Below are positions 20,198 through 31,149 of a stretch of 64,000 nucleotides of DNA, piece by piece. Below the pieces are notes generated by a model, which was given only the letters and a program-made list of their open reading frames with translations, made no database searches and was not told the origin of the DNA. The position numbers and the translations under genes are program-made. The DNA is from Pseudomonas sp. PDM18. Its GTDB lineage: Bacteria; Pseudomonadota; Gammaproteobacteria; Pseudomonadales; Pseudomonadaceae. The first letter of the stretch is position 1. Every line of letters begins with the position of its first letter. The stretch lies in the NCBI RefSeq assembly GCF_014852585.1, contig NZ_JACVBX010000013.1, positions 1 through 64,000 of the forward strand, written 5' to 3'.

Positions 20198-21100
20198 TCA
20201 GAGCGACGCATTCAGCTCGCTGATCAGTTCTTCGCGCTGGCGCAGTGATTCCAGCGCGCTTTCGCCCAATCGCCCCGCCACCTCGCTCAACAACCCCTGC
20301 GCCAGCAGCATGAAGGCGCACATGCTGTTGCTGTAGAACAGGCTGTGGTTGGGCACATAGAAGCTGTGCCGCGCCACCTTCGCCAGCGGCGAGCTGGACG
20401 AATCGGTCAGCGCCACGACCTCGATGCCATGTCGGGCGGCGACTTCCGCGGTAGCGAGCACGCTGGGTGTATAGGGGAAGCAACTGGCGACCACCAGCAC
20501 ATCGCCGGCATCCAGTTGCGCCAACGCATCGGCCACGCCCTGGCGGCTGGCATCCAGCGCTGCCACGTCCTGGCGCAGCATGCCCAGGCCGTAGGACATG
20601 AACAGCGCCAGCGAGGTGAACTGCCGCATGCCATGGATACGTACACGGGGAACAGTGGCCAGCAACTCCGCGACGCGGGCGAAGACTTCTGGCTCGACCT
20701 GCTCGATCAGGCTGGCGATGTTGGTGCTTTCCTGCCGGCCCAGGCGGGTCAGGCGCGACAGCGTGGTGTCGGCTGGAGTGAGCAACAGGCGCGAGGCCTG
20801 GTCGCTGTAGAAATTCTTGCCTTCGGTCAGCTCGCGGCGAAATACATCCTGGAACTTGCTGAAGCCGCCATACCCCAGACGCTGGGCCAGGCGCGACAAC
20901 GTCGAGGCATTCACCCCGAGCTGCTCCGACAATTCGCTGATCGAAGACACCGCGGTGCGCTGCGGCGCCTCGATCAGCGCAGCCAGTACCCGCCGCGAAC
21001 TGCCGCCCAGAGAAATACCCGATTCGCCACGCTCGATAGCCTCCAGCAGTTGCTTGAGGGCTCCCAGGTTATCGGGCAATGCGGCGGGCGCTTGGGTCAT
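20198..21100 (-). CDS. MurR/RpiR-family transcriptional regulator
   Basis: The 300-residue protein has an N-terminal RpiR helix-turn-helix (SSISELSEQLGVNASTLSRL, then GYGGFSKFQDVFR) and a C-terminal SIS sugar-isomerase-like sensor (VRIHGMRQFTSLALFMSYGL, VVASCFPYTPSVLATAEVA). It is the last gene of a five-gene operon and starts inside the stop of the C45 hydrolase (ATGA). It very likely controls the operon and the divergent aminotransferase; the ligand is probably an amino or sugar-phosphate-like metabolite of that pathway. Confidence 0.88.
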   Translation of the reverse strand: MTQAPAALPDNLGALKQLLEAIERGESGISLGGSSRRVLAALIEAPQRTAVSSISELSEQLGVNASTLSRLAQRLGYGGFSKFQDVFRRELTEGKNFYSDQASRLLLTPADTTLSRLTRLGRQESTNIASLIEQVEPEVFARVAELLATVPRVRIHGMRQFTSLALFMSYGLGMLRQDVAALDASRQGVADALAQLDAGDVLVVASCFPYTPSVLATAEVAARHGIEVVALTDSSSSPLAKVARHSFYVPNHSLFYSNSMCAFMLLAQGLLSEVAGRLGESALESLRQREELISELNASL

Positions 21101-22155
21101 CGTGCAGGTCCGTTGGCGGAATGAGGGCGGATACTGCCGGCGGCTTCCACGTGCTGGACGTCGGGCTGGCAGTAGACGCGCCATTCTACCGAGTTCGCCC
21201 CGATGCGAAACACGGCGGTGGCCAGGGTGTTCTCCTCGTCCGGATCATCCTCCGCGCGCCGGTAGATCGGCAGCTCGGGGCCGGCGACATCCCGCAGGAT
21301 CGCCAGCGCGCGGGACTCATCCAGCAGACCCGCGCCATCCCCCAGCAGGCCATCGACACGGTGCTGGCGGCTGCCGGAACTGCCAGTGATGCGCTGCCCG
21401 GCGGCGGCCAGCCCGGCATCCAGCAGATGATTGGCGTGCCCGCCGAGACGCCGCACCTTGCGCACAACGACGTCGGACGAGCACGCTTCGACGCTCAGCA
21501 GATGACCCGAGCCGACCTGTCCGAGGGTATAGTGGAAGGCACCGGCACGGCCCGCGCGGGAGAGCACGTCGACCGCCTCATCCAGGCTGGCACAATCCAG
21601 CACCGCACGGGCCAGTACCTGACGCGGCAGGCCGGTCGGGATGTTGGCAGGGCGGATGTTGTTCACCGTACTGACCAGCCCGGCGGCATTCACTGCGAAG
21701 GTGTGGCCGGGAATGGAGCCGGGGTAGACGAAGCTGGTGAAAGCCATGCCTTGCTCCGGCGCCGCCTGCAGCAGGCCGCAGGCACCCTCGAGGGAGGGCA
21801 GACCATCCTCGTTGTGGGCGATCAGCCAGCCCTCGGCGGCCGGCCCGAACACCGTGGTGCAGCCATCCACGCTCTGCGGGCTGACGAAGTCGCCGCGGCA
21901 ATTCCACAGGAAGACTTCCTCGACCGGCAGTTCCAGTCCATCGGCCAGGCCGCGGATTTCCTCCCAGATACGCGGGAACCCGGCCTCGACCTGCGTCTGC
22001 ATGGTTTTCGCCACGTCCGAGCCGGCCCGGGCCGCGAGGCTCTGCCACAGCGGCAGCGGGCGCAGGCGCTGGTGCACCGCGTCGCGGCCGAAACGGCCCA
22101 GGCCCAAGCCGATGTCGTAAGGGCTGCCGCCCAATTTCAGGGGTTGCAGGATCAT
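21097..22155 (-). CDS. C45 / acyl-CoA:6-APA acyltransferase-like Ntn-hydrolase
   Basis: The 352-residue protein is of the AAT/C45 family of Ntn-hydrolases, which cleave themselves before a cysteine that becomes the N-terminal nucleophile. The expected site is C99 in VDGCTTVFG, followed by the conserved AHNEDG segment; the N-terminal pro-segment (residues 1 to 98) is the usual size. Family members hydrolyse or exchange amide bonds, as in penicillin acyltransferase or conjugated amines. It sits between an amino-acid-type ABC importer and RpiR, so it probably splits the imported amide. Substrate unknown; no signal peptide is seen, so it acts in the cytoplasm. Confidence 0.82.
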   Translation of the reverse strand: MILQPLKLGGSPYDIGLGLGRFGRDAVHQRLRPLPLWQSLAARAGSDVAKTMQTQVEAGFPRIWEEIRGLADGLELPVEEVFLWNCRGDFVSPQSVDGCTTVFGPAAEGWLIAHNEDGLPSLEGACGLLQAAPEQGMAFTSFVYPGSIPGHTFAVNAAGLVSTVNNIRPANIPTGLPRQVLARAVLDCASLDEAVDVLSRAGRAGAFHYTLGQVGSGHLLSVEACSSDVVVRKVRRLGGHANHLLDAGLAAAGQRITGSSGSRQHRVDGLLGDGAGLLDESRALAILRDVAGPELPIYRRAEDDPDEENTLATAVFRIGANSVEWRVYCQPDVQHVEAAGSIRPHSANGPAR

Positions 22156-22164
22156 TGATGCACC

Positions 22165-22883
<719 letters not shown>

Positions 22884-22887
<4 letters not shown>

Positions 22888-23540
22888 AGGATCTTCAGCC
22901 TCGATTCCATGCGCCGCAGCACGTAGCTCAGTACCAGCGTGATGATCAGGTAGATCACCGCCACCGCCGACCAGATTTCCATCGCGCGGAAGTTGCCGGC
23001 GATCACTTCCTGACCCTGGCGGGTCAGTTCGGCGACGCCGATGACGATGAACAGCGAGGTGTCCTTGATGCTCACGATCCACTGGTTGCCCAGCGCCGGG
23101 ATCATTCGCCGAAAGGCCAACGGAGCGATCACGTAGCGCAGCGTGTCGCGCCCGGAAAGCCCCAGCGCCAGCCCCGCCTCACGGAAGCCCTTGTTCACCG
23201 AGAGCAGCGCACCGCGGGTGATCTCGGCGATGTAGGCGCCGGAGTTGATCATGATGGTGACCACCGCCGCGCTGAACGGATCGATGCGCACCGGGATCAT
23301 CAGCGGCAGGGCGAAGTAGATGAACATCACCTGGACCATGATCGGCGTGCCACGGATCAGCTCGACGAACACCAGCGCCGCGCGGCTGCCGAAGAAGCCG
23401 CCGTAGGCGCGGCCGACACCGGCCACCAGGCCGATCACCGCGCCGCCGATCAGGCCGAGAATGGATATCCACAGGGTCAGCCGGGCGCCCTCGAGCAGCA
23501 CCGGCAACGCGTCCCAGATGGCGGACCATTGGAAATGCAT
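22884..23540 (-). CDS. Polar amino acid ABC transporter permease
   Basis: The 218-residue inner-membrane protein has five to six hydrophobic helices, the HisM/GlnP-type [17 protein letters not shown] segment and the EAA loop ([21 protein letters not shown]). Only one permease gene is present, so it should act as a homodimer. It is translationally coupled to the ATPase gene. Confidence 0.92.
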
Positions 23541-23556
23541 GGATGCCTACCTCGTC

Positions 23557-24300
23557 TTATTTCGGATCAGTGCCGAACCACTTGCGGTAGATCTGCGCGT
23601 AGGTGCCGTCCTCACGCAGCTTCTTCAGCGCCGCGTTCACCGGCTCGCGCAGCTCGCTGCCCTTGGGGAAGCCGATGCCGTACTGCTGCGCCATCATCTG
23701 CTCGCCCACGGCCTTCACCTGCCCGTCCCCGGCGGTCTTGATGTAGTAGAGGACGTTGGGGGTGTCGTGCATCGCGGCATCGACGCGGCCGGTGCGCAGC
23801 TCCAGGTAGGCGTTGTCGACATTGGGGAACTGGCGCAGGTCGCCAGCCTTCAGATTGGCCTTGGCGTAGTCCGCCGCCGAGGTGCCGCTCTTCACCGCAA
23901 GGCTCTTGCCGGCAATGTCCGCGGAGCTCTTGATGCTGTCGTTGTCGGCCTTGACCATCAGCAGGAAGCCACTGTCGTAGTAGCCGTCGGAGAAGTCGAT
24001 GACCTGCTTGCGGTCTTCCTTGATGGTGATGCCGGCCAGGGCGGCGTCGACATTGCGGGTTTGCAGCGCGGGGATGATGCCGTTGAAATCCATCGGCTTG
24101 AGCTGGTAGCTCACGCCCATCTCCTTGGCGATGGCAGCCCAGAGGTCGATGTCGAAGCCGACGTACTTGTCGCCCTGCTTGAACTCGAAGGGAACGAAGG
24201 CGGTATCGGTGGCGATCAGCAGCTCCTTGTCGGCAGCCATCGACTGACTGGCGGCGAACAGGGAGAGAGCGGCGAACGAGGCTTGCAGCAGCTTTTTCAT
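23557..24300 (-). CDS. Periplasmic amino-acid-type substrate-binding protein
   Basis: The 247-residue protein has a Sec signal peptide ([20 protein letters not shown], cleaved near SMA-ADK) and the SBP_bac_3 fold, with the family signatures [30 protein letters not shown] and GTSAADYAK. It is closest to GlnH-like glutamine or polar amino acid binding proteins. It is the first gene of the operon. The actual ligand is unknown; the downstream C45 hydrolase suggests an amide-linked compound. Confidence 0.9.
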   Translation of the reverse strand: MKKLLQASFAALSLFAASQSMAADKELLIATDTAFVPFEFKQGDKYVGFDIDLWAAIAKEMGVSYQLKPMDFNGIIPALQTRNVDAALAGITIKEDRKQVIDFSDGYYDSGFLLMVKADNDSIKSSADIAGKSLAVKSGTSAADYAKANLKAGDLRQFPNVDNAYLELRTGRVDAAMHDTPNVLYYIKTAGDGQVKAVGEQMMAQQYGIGFPKGSELREPVNAALKKLREDGTYAQIYRKWFGTDPK

Positions 24301-24443
24301 GCAGGACTTCCTCTTGCGGGACGGCGGGATGCGCCACCCTGGGGGCGGCGCGCATTAGCGGCAGTTCGATGCAACGGGCCGGGGCCCGGACTTTATTGTT
24401 TTAAGCGGCTAACCCACATTCTGGGCTGCATGCACTTGCGTGC

Positions 24444-24639
24444 TTTTGTGCAAAATAAACATGCAAATAAAATCATTGCAAGCATTTTTCGCCGATCTGC
24501 AAATCCAACGAAATGACTTCGACCGCCCATTCCACGCGGCCGAAGGCTGAAACAACGGGAAAACCCGAGCCAATCCCGCCATTCCAGGTGCACAAGAAAA
24601 ATTTGCCAAGCGCAAAAATGCATTTAATATTTGCGCAAA
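24444..24639. promoter_or_regulatory. Divergent promoter region with TTTGCGCAAA-type palindromes
   Basis: The 354-bp gap between the binding-protein gene and the aminotransferase is AT-rich against its surroundings. It holds TTTTGTGCAAAA (24444-24455) on the left and the perfect palindrome TTTGCGCAAA (24630-24639) on the right, with TGCAAAT half-sites at 24462-24468 and 24498-24504. The two palindromes share the TTTGYGCAAA core and flank both promoters, as expected for operators of the RpiR regulator in this locus. Confidence 0.5.
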
Positions 24640-24654
24640 CCCCTGGAGGTCACC

Positions 24655-25983
24655 ATGAGCCACGTCCTGCACCGCAGTCTCATCCAGTCCTACCCTATGG
24701 CCGTTCGCGGCGACGGGGCCTACCTGATCGACAGCGAGGGACGCCGCTACCTCGATGCCAGCGGCGGTGCCGCGGTGTCCTGCCTGGGGCACAGCGACGC
24801 CGAGGTGATCGACGCGGTGCGCCGGCAGGTCGGCACCCTGGCCTATGCCCATACCTCCTTCTTCACCAGCGAGCCAATGGAAGAGCTGGCCGACTTCCTG
24901 ATCGCCCGCGCACCGGCCGGGATGCGCTCGGTTTACTTCGTCTCCGGCGGTTCGGAAGCGGTAGAGGCGGCGCTCAAGCTGGCCCGCCAGTACTTCGTGG
25001 AGATCGGCCAGCCGCAGCGCACGCACTTGATCGCACGGCGCCAGAGTTACCACGGCAACACCCTCGGCGCCCTGGCCACCGGCGGCAACGCCTGGCGGCG
25101 CCAGCAGTTCCAGCCGCTGCTGATCGATGTCAGCCACGTCAGCCCCTGCTACGCCTATCGCGACCAGGCCGCAGGCGAAACGCCGGAAGCCTACGGCAAA
25201 CGCCTGGCGCGGGAACTGGAAACTGAAATCCTCAACCTCGGCCCGGACAACGTCATGGCCTTCGTCGCCGAGCCTGTGGTAGGCGCCACGCTGGGCGCGG
25301 TGACCGCCGTGCCGGGCTACTTCAGGCGCGTGCGGGAAATCTGCGACCGCTATGGCGTGCTGCTGATCCTCGATGAAGTGATGTGCGGCATGGGCCGTAC
25401 CGGCAGCCTGTTCGCCGCCGAACAGGAAGGCATCAGCGCCGACCTGATCACCATCGCCAAGGGACTGGGCGCCGGTTACCAGCCCATTGGCGCCACCCTG
25501 GTCAGCCAGCGTATCCATGACGCCATCGCCAACGGCTCGGGCTTCTTCCAGCACGGTCACACCTATATCGGCCATGCCACCGCCTGCGCCGCTGCCCTGG
25601 CCGTACAGAAGACCATCGAACAGCGCAACCTGTTGCCACGTGTGCGCGAGCTGGGCGAACAGTTGCAGCACCGCCTGCGCAGCGCCCTTGGCGAGCATCC
25701 CAACGTCGGTGACATTCGCGGACGCGGGCTGTTCCAGGGAGTGGAGCTGGTGGCCGACCGCGCCAGCAAGGCGCCCTTCCCCGCCGAAGCGAAACTGCAC
25801 GCACGGATCAAGAAGGCCGCCATGCAGGAAGGCCTGATGTGCTACCCCATGGGCGGCACGCTGGATGGCCGCCGCGGTGACCATATCCTGCTGGCCCCGC
25901 CCTTTATCCTCGAAGAAGCGCAGCTGGATGAACTGACTGAAAAGCTGCAGCGCGCCATCGTCAACGCCATCAGCAGCCTCTGA
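24655..25983 (+). CDS. Class III aminotransferase
   Basis: The 442-residue PLP enzyme has the class III features: FVSGGSEAVEAALKLARQYF for the phosphate, RRQSYHGNTLGAL, VAEPVVGATLGAVTAVPGYF, ILDEVMCGMGRTG, and the PLP lysine in TIAKGLGAGYQPIGA. This branch acts on amino groups away from a carboxylate or on small omega-amino acids and amines, with pyruvate or 2-oxoglutarate. ATG 24655 has CTGGAGG before it. It is divergent from the C45/ABC operon and is followed after 10 bp by a CMD-like gene. Confidence 0.88.
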   Translation: MSHVLHRSLIQSYPMAVRGDGAYLIDSEGRRYLDASGGAAVSCLGHSDAEVIDAVRRQVGTLAYAHTSFFTSEPMEELADFLIARAPAGMRSVYFVSGGSEAVEAALKLARQYFVEIGQPQRTHLIARRQSYHGNTLGALATGGNAWRRQQFQPLLIDVSHVSPCYAYRDQAAGETPEAYGKRLARELETEILNLGPDNVMAFVAEPVVGATLGAVTAVPGYFRRVREICDRYGVLLILDEVMCGMGRTGSLFAAEQEGISADLITIAKGLGAGYQPIGATLVSQRIHDAIANGSGFFQHGHTYIGHATACAAALAVQKTIEQRNLLPRVRELGEQLQHRLRSALGEHPNVGDIRGRGLFQGVELVADRASKAPFPAEAKLHARIKKAAMQEGLMCYPMGGTLDGRRGDHILLAPPFILEEAQLDELTEKLQRAIVNAISSL

Positions 25984-25993
25984 AGGACCTCGT

Positions 25994-26557
25994 ATGAAAA
26001 TCGATTCACGCCTGACCCCGCTGTCCGATGCCAACATGGACGACGACCAGCGCCGCGTATTGCAGGAGATCCTCAGCGGCCCGCGCGGCAATCTGGACGG
26101 CCCGTTCCTGGCCTGGGTACACAGCCCCAGGTTGGCGGACAATGCGCAGAAGCTCGGCGCGTTCTGCCGCTACGGCACGCGCCTGGAACTGAGGCTGAGT
26201 GAACTGGCGATCCTGGTCACCGCCGCGTGGTGGCAATCCCAGGCGGAATGGCAAATCCACGAACCCATCGCGCGCCAGGCCGGCCTCAGCGACGAGGTGA
26301 TCGAGGCCTTGCGGCAGAATCGGACGCCGGACTTCCAGCGTGAAGACGAACGCCTGATCCATCGCCTGGGCCGCTCGCTGTATGAAACCCGACGCATCGA
26401 ACAGGCGCTGTACGAAGAAGCCACGGCCTGCTTCGGTGAAGCCGGGCTAGTGGAGCTAGTGGGGATATTCGGCTACTACGCGTTGGTCGCCATGACGCTC
26501 AATGCATTCTCGGTGCGGCGCGAAACCGAGGCGCCACTGCCGTTCAAAGAGCCTTGA
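25994..26557 (+). CDS. Carboxymuconolactone decarboxylase family protein without CxxC
   Basis: The 187-residue protein has the helical AhpD/CMD fold: LSELAILVTAAWWQSQAEW followed by EPIARQAGLSDEVIEALRQ. It lacks the catalytic CxxC of AhpD, so it is of the PcaC-like branch, in which members are decarboxylases or of unknown activity. It lies 10 bp after the aminotransferase and is probably co-transcribed, which suggests it acts on the resulting keto acid or aldehyde. Its end overlaps the convergent SGNH gene by 14 bases. Confidence 0.8.
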   Translation: MKIDSRLTPLSDANMDDDQRRVLQEILSGPRGNLDGPFLAWVHSPRLADNAQKLGAFCRYGTRLELRLSELAILVTAAWWQSQAEWQIHEPIARQAGLSDEVIEALRQNRTPDFQREDERLIHRLGRSLYETRRIEQALYEEATACFGEAGLVELVGIFGYYALVAMTLNAFSVRRETEAPLPFKEP

Positions 26558-27305
26558 AACCTGCCCAGGCTTCCACCGGGGGCCGGGAAACCAACCATTG
26601 CGCCAGATGCTCTCCCCACACCTGATACCCCAGCGCCGAAGGGTGATACCCATCGATGGCGAGGAACTGCGGCTGCATCTCCAGGCTCACCCCGCAATAG
26701 CCCGCGCCCTGCACCAGCGCCAAGGCACTGAGCTGGCGATCCAGCAGCATCGCCCGCCAACCCAGCAGCTGCCGCAATAACCAGGGCAACGCCGTGAAGT
26801 GCTGCAACGGTGGCACCGCCGTGCACACCACCCGCGCGCCACGGCCGCGGAAGTGCTCGATCAACTGCCCGAGGGAGGTCAACCAACGCTGGCTGGAGCT
26901 GAAGTGCGTGGTGTCGTTGACGCCGAAGACCAGCGCCACGAGGTCATAATCCTGTTCGGCGACTAGCGGCAGCAGACGTTCGCAGGCTTCGCCGGCAGTG
27001 ATGCCGTTCTCCCCCACTGCACGCCAGGCGACGGGGCGCTGGAGACGATCTGAAAGTGCCAAAGCCAGCCGGCCGGCCAAGGCGAAATCCAGGCAGGAAG
27101 CGCCGACACCGGCGACGGTGGACTCCCCCAGCAACATCAGGCGAAAGGGTTCCCCAGCAAGCCCCACCCCTGCGACGCCTTCGCGAACGCCGGCGGCTGG
27201 GGCCAGGCGCAGGGCCGTGCGCCGGGTGCGCGCAGCCAAGGGCAGGGCCAGCGGCAGCAACGGTAACACCGCTGCCCACCACATCAGCCCCGCCCAGCGG
27301 CTCAC
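26544..27305 (-). CDS. SGNH/GDSL-family hydrolase
   Basis: The 253-residue protein has an N-terminal hydrophobic segment (residues 5 to 25, a signal anchor or signal peptide) and the four SGNH blocks: GEST (catalytic Ser), GENG, GVND and [10 protein letters not shown] with the Asp/His pair. It should be a periplasmic or membrane-attached esterase or lipase, of unknown substrate. The start codon is GTG at 27305, overlapping the purT stop (GTGA), so the gene is translationally coupled to purT. Confidence 0.84.
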   Translation of the reverse strand: MSRWAGLMWWAAVLPLLPLALPLAARTRRTALRLAPAAGVREGVAGVGLAGEPFRLMLLGESTVAGVGASCLDFALAGRLALALSDRLQRPVAWRAVGENGITAGEACERLLPLVAEQDYDLVALVFGVNDTTHFSSSQRWLTSLGQLIEHFRGRGARVVCTAVPPLQHFTALPWLLRQLLGWRAMLLDRQLSALALVQGAGYCGVSLEMQPQFLAIDGYHPSALGYQVWGEHLAQWLVSRPPVEAWAGFKAL

Positions 27306-28483
27306 AGCTCGACTTTGACCGATTGGGCCGAACGGGTGGCCTTGGCGCGAGCGGCGTCGATCGACTCATCGCGCGCCAACGCCACGCCCATGCGGCGCTG
27401 GCCGTCCACTTCCGGTTTGCCGAACAGGCGTAGCGCGGTGTCCGGCTCGCTCAGTGCAGCGCCGAGGTTGCCGAAGGAAACCTGCTGCGACTTGCCTTCC
27501 ACCAGGATCACCGCCGAGGCGGAGTCGCCCAACTGGCGAATCACCGGGATCGGCAGGCCGAGGATGGCGCGCGCGTGCAGAGCAAACTCGGAGAGGTCCT
27601 GGGAGATCAAGGTGACCAAGCCGGTGTCGTGCGGGCGCGGCGAGACTTCGCTGAACCACACTTCATCGCCCTTCACGAACAGTTCCACACCGAACAGGCC
27701 GCGGCCGCCCAGCGCTTCGGTGACCGCTCTGGCCACGCGCTCGGACTCGGCCAGCGCCTTCGGGCTCATCGCCTGGGGTTGCCACGACTCGTGGTAATCG
27801 CCCTTCACCTGGCGGTGGCCGATGGGTGCGCAGAAGGTAGTGCCGCCAATATGACGCACAGTCAGCAGGGTAATCTCGTAGTCAAAGTCGATGAAGCCTT
27901 CAACGATGACGCGGCCCTTGCCGGCGCGACCGCCTTCCTGGGCGTAATCCCAGGCGGTCTTCAGGTCGGCGTCGGACTTGAGCACGCTCTGGCCCTTGCC
28001 CGAGGAGCTCATGATCGGCTTCACCACGCACGGATAGCCCACGGCGACGACACCTGCGGCGTAGTCCTCGTAGGTGTCGGCAAAATGATAAGGCGAAGTC
28101 GGCAGGCCCAGCTCTTCGGCGGCCAGGCGCCGGATGCCTTCGCGGTTCATGGTCAGCTGCGCGGCACGGGCGGTGGGGATCACGGTGTAGCCTTCGTTCT
28201 CCAGCTCGACCAGGGTCGCGGTGGCAATGGCTTCGATCTCCGGCACGATGTAATGCGGCTTCTCCTGCTCGATCACTGCGCGCAGGGCGACACCGTCGAG
28301 CATGCTGATCACGTGGCTGCGGTGCGCGACCTGCATGGCCGGCGCGTTCTCGTAGCGGTCGACGGCGATGACTTCGCAGCCCAGGCGCTGCAGCTCGATC
28401 GCCACTTCCTTGCCCAGCTCGCCGGAGCCACAGAGCAGTACGCGGGTCGCGCTCGGCGACAGGGGAGTTCCAATACGGGGCAT
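27302..28483 (-). CDS. purT: Formate-dependent phosphoribosylglycinamide formyltransferase
   Basis: The 393-residue ATP-grasp enzyme makes formyl-GAR from GAR, formate and ATP, an alternative to PurN. It shows the N-terminal [17 protein letters not shown] fold, the ATP-grasp loop [14 protein letters not shown], the [17 protein letters not shown] segment and the active-site stretch [14 protein letters not shown]. It heads an operon with the SGNH gene. The purine gene purL lies 3.5 kb away. Confidence 0.96.
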   Translation of the reverse strand: MPRIGTPLSPSATRVLLCGSGELGKEVAIELQRLGCEVIAVDRYENAPAMQVAHRSHVISMLDGVALRAVIEQEKPHYIVPEIEAIATATLVELENEGYTVIPTARAAQLTMNREGIRRLAAEELGLPTSPYHFADTYEDYAAGVVAVGYPCVVKPIMSSSGKGQSVLKSDADLKTAWDYAQEGGRAGKGRVIVEGFIDFDYEITLLTVRHIGGTTFCAPIGHRQVKGDYHESWQPQAMSPKALAESERVARAVTEALGGRGLFGVELFVKGDEVWFSEVSPRPHDTGLVTLISQDLSEFALHARAILGLPIPVIRQLGDSASAVILVEGKSQQVSFGNLGAALSEPDTALRLFGKPEVDGQRRMGVALARDESIDAARAKATRSAQSVKVEL

Positions 28484-28541
28484 TGCGGGAAACCTCGGGA
28501 AGGGAAAGTTCGAAACGGGTTAGCTCTCAGGCGGGAAGGCT

Positions 28542-28730
28542 CTAGACCAGCACGCCCTGCTCACGGGCGCGCTGATCGCAACGCTTCAGCACCTCACGGC
28601 GCTCGGCGTTGTCCATCAAGCCCCAGCGGGTGATTTCGGCGGCGCTGCGCTGGCAGCCCAGACAGATGTCGGCGTCGTCCAGCGCGCAGACGTGCACGCA
28701 GGGCGAGGCGACCGGACGTTCTTCAGTCAT
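28542..28730 (-). CDS. DUF1289 protein
   Basis: The 62-residue protein has four cysteines in the spacing C-x3-C-x7-C-x2-C (C11, C15, C23, C26), the hallmark of DUF1289 (metal or Fe-S binding unproven). Similar proteins are common in Proteobacteria beside gamma-carbonic-anhydrase-like or Fe-S genes. Its start overlaps the end of the next upstream gene by eight bases, so it is co-translated with it. Function unknown. Confidence 0.87.
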   Translation of the reverse strand: MTEERPVASPCVHVCALDDADICLGCQRSAAEITRWGLMDNAERREVLKRCDQRAREQGVLV

Positions 28731-29250
28731 CTTCCTGCTCGGCCAGGTCGCGGGCGTAGCGCTGGGCGTTGTGAACGTAATGGGCGGCGCTGGCTTCGAG
28801 CATTTTCTTCTGCGGCTCGGTCAGCTCGCGTACCACCTTGCCGGGGGAGCCCATGACCAGGGAGCCGTCGGGAATTTCCTTGCCCTCGGGAATCAGCGCG
28901 TTGGCGCCAATGATGCAGTACTTGCCGATCTTCGCGCCGTTGAGGATCACCGCGTTAATGCCGATGAGGCTGTAGTCGCCCACCGTGCAGCCGTGCAGCA
29001 TGGCGTTGTGGCCGATGGTCACGCCCTTGCCCAGGGTCAGCGGGAAGCCCATGTCGGTGTGCATGACAGTGCCGTCCTGCACGTTGCTGTGCTCGCCGAT
29101 GTGGATCAGCTCGTTGTCGCCGCGCAGCACGGCGTTGAACCACACGTTGGCGCCGGCATCCAGGCGCACCTTGCCAACCACCGTGGCGTTGGGGGCGATC
29201 CAGCTTTCCGGATGGGTTTCGACTCGGGACGAGCCCAGGCGGTACTTCAT
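28723..29250 (-). CDS. Gamma-carbonic-anhydrase-like hexapeptide-repeat protein (YrdA/CaiE type)
   Basis: The 175-residue protein is a left-handed beta-helix trimer of hexapeptide repeats with the zinc-ligand histidine motifs HTDMGF and [10 protein letters not shown]. The early part ([20 protein letters not shown]) and the end ([15 protein letters not shown]) fit the YrdA/gamma-CA family. Carbonic anhydrase activity has been shown for some but not most members. It is the first gene of a two-gene unit with DUF1289. Confidence 0.9.
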   Translation of the reverse strand: MKYRLGSSRVETHPESWIAPNATVVGKVRLDAGANVWFNAVLRGDNELIHIGEHSNVQDGTVMHTDMGFPLTLGKGVTIGHNAMLHGCTVGDYSLIGINAVILNGAKIGKYCIIGANALIPEGKEIPDGSLVMGSPGKVVRELTEPQKKMLEASAAHYVHNAQRYARDLAEQEDD

Positions 29251-29291
29251 GGGTTTCTCCTCAGGAGCGGGCCGCTCTTGATTATCGGGTC

Positions 29292-29888
29292 TCAGCTCAG
29301 CTTGATGAACGTCGACGGCGGCTGGTGCAGGTCGATGCGAGCGTCGTACAGCAGGTTCAGCAACTCGACCAGCATGATCGCGGACAGGCCCCAGATCTTG
29401 TAGCCCTCGAACAGGTAGCTCGGGACGTACCAGCTGCGGCCGAAATAGTCGATGCGGTGGGTGGTTTCCCGCGGGTCGCCACGGAAGAATTCCAGCGGCA
29501 CCTTGAACACGGCGTCGATCTCGCCGTCGTTGGGGCGATACTCCACGAAATCGGGGACGAAGCCGACGAATGGCTTGACCAGGATACCGTGCCGCGACAC
29601 CAGGGTGCTTAACGGCCCGACGACCTCCACCAGCCCCGGTGGCAGGGCGATCTCCTCCTGCGCCTCGCGCAGGGCGGTGTGGATCAGGTCAACGTCCTCC
29701 GGATCGCGCCGTCCACCAGGGAAGGCGACTTCGCCGCTATGGGTCGAAAGCCCGGTCGCGCGCAGGGTGAGCACGAGCTCTTCCTGGGGAGTGATGGGGA
29801 GCAGGACCGCCGCTTCCGGGAAGCTGTGGTCCGTTTCAAGGTCGCTTGGCGTGTGCGTCTGTATGCGTTGGCGCAGCTGGTCCAGCAT
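29292..29888 (-). CDS. CoA pyrophosphatase, Nudix family
   Basis: The 198-residue protein has the NUDIX motif ([20 protein letters not shown], then EI) and the CoA-specific UPF0035/NudL extension [19 protein letters not shown]. It should cleave CoA to phosphopantetheine and 3',5'-ADP. Start ATG 29888 has GGA nine bases upstream; ATG 29897 is possible but would lie too close to that site. Confidence 0.88.
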   Translation of the reverse strand: MLDQLRQRIQTHTPSDLETDHSFPEAAVLLPITPQEELVLTLRATGLSTHSGEVAFPGGRRDPEDVDLIHTALREAQEEIALPPGLVEVVGPLSTLVSRHGILVKPFVGFVPDFVEYRPNDGEIDAVFKVPLEFFRGDPRETTHRIDYFGRSWYVPSYLFEGYKIWGLSAIMLVELLNLLYDARIDLHQPPSTFIKLS

Positions 29889-30023
29889 GCCGAACATCCT
29901 GCGGGGGCCGATTCTTCTAATTGAAGGATCATGGCACGAAAGACGCCCCTGCCCAACCCCCGCCCCTTGCTGGGCGCACCACGCAGCGCGCAAGATTGCT
30001 GCAATCTATAACAAGGAAACGGC

Positions 30024-30575
30024 ATGAAATTCTGCAGCCAGTGCGGCGCCGGCGTGAACCTGCGCATCCCCAGCGGCGACAACCGCCCGCGCTTCGTCTG
30101 CGACCAGTGCCAGACCGTGCATTACCAGAACCCGCGCATCGTCGCCGGCTGCCTGCCAGTCTGGGAGGGGAAAATCCTCCTCTGCCGCCGCGCCATCCAG
30201 CCGCGCCAGGGCTTCTGGACACTGCCGGCGGGCTTCATGGAGAACGGCGAGACCCTGGAACAGGCTGCCGCCCGCGAGACCCTCGAAGAAGCCAACGCCC
30301 GCGTCCACGGCCTGCAGCTTTATACGGTCTTTGATCTACCGCATATCAGCCAGGTTTATATCTTCTTCCGCGCGGAACTGGCCGACCTGGACTTCTCCGC
30401 CGGCGAGGAAAGCCTGGAAGTGCAACTCTTCGAAGAATCCGACATTCCGTGGGACGAGCTGGCTTTCCCCACCGTGGGCCGTACCTTAGAATATTTCCTG
30501 TCGGATCGGATCGTTCAGAACTTCCCGATACGCAATGAAGGGATTCTCCCAATGTTTGCACAGAAAAAGAACTAA
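30024..30575 (+). CDS. Nudix hydrolase with N-terminal zinc ribbon (NudC-like)
   Basis: The 183-residue protein has a zinc ribbon with C4, C7, C26 and C29 (CSQCGAG, CDQCQ) and a NUDIX box GFMENGETLEQAAARETLEE. It resembles the NADH pyrophosphatase NudC but lacks its long N-terminal domain and is shorter; the substrate is not clear. It is divergent from the CoA pyrophosphatase gene and followed by an L,D-transpeptidase. Confidence 0.88.
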   Translation: MKFCSQCGAGVNLRIPSGDNRPRFVCDQCQTVHYQNPRIVAGCLPVWEGKILLCRRAIQPRQGFWTLPAGFMENGETLEQAAARETLEEANARVHGLQLYTVFDLPHISQVYIFFRAELADLDFSAGEESLEVQLFEESDIPWDELAFPTVGRTLEYFLSDRIVQNFPIRNEGILPMFAQKKN

Positions 30576-30628
30576 TAAGCTCATTTACCGCCTCTAAGGC
30601 TTTAGGAACTACCGGGGAACACCACTCG

Positions 30629-31129
30629 ATGCGCTGGTTGATTGCCGTACTTTGTCTGACCTTCGCAGCGTTCTCGCATGCCAACGCGATGCCCACGCTC
30701 GACGGTCGTATCGACAAGATTCTCGTGCTCAAGTCCGAGCGCAAACTGAACCTCATCAGCAACGGCAAGGTTCTCAAGAGCTATCGCGTGTCTCTGGGCA
30801 AGCGCCCGCAGGGCCCGAAGCTGGCCGAGGGCGACAACCGCACGCCGGAAGGCTTCTACTGGGTCGACTGGCGCAAGACCAGCGACAAGTACAACCTCTC
30901 CATGCATATCTCCTACCCCAACGCCCGCGACGTAGCCAAGGCGCGTGAAAAGAGCCTGTCGCCCGGCGGCATGATCATGATCCATGGCACGCCGATGGAT
31001 GACGACTACCCGGAGTGGTACTTCTCGACTCTGGACTGGACCAATGGCTGCATCGCCATGACCAACGCCGATATGCGCGAGGTCTGGAGCCTGGTAAAGG
31101 ACGGCACGCTGATCGAGATCCGCCCGTAA
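30629..31129 (+). CDS. L,D-transpeptidase (YkuD family)
   Basis: The 166-residue protein has a signal peptide (residues 1 to 20, ending HANA) and a YkuD catalytic domain: H119 in IHGTPMDD and C141 in TNGCIAMTNADM. It would act in the periplasm on peptidoglycan, either 3-3 crosslinking or attaching lipoprotein. It is the last gene before a terminator. Confidence 0.9.
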   Translation: MRWLIAVLCLTFAAFSHANAMPTLDGRIDKILVLKSERKLNLISNGKVLKSYRVSLGKRPQGPKLAEGDNRTPEGFYWVDWRKTSDKYNLSMHISYPNARDVAKAREKSLSPGGMIMIHGTPMDDDYPEWYFSTLDWTNGCIAMTNADMREVWSLVKDGTLIEIRP

Positions 31130-31149
31130 GCGGCAGCGGAAAGAAAAAA

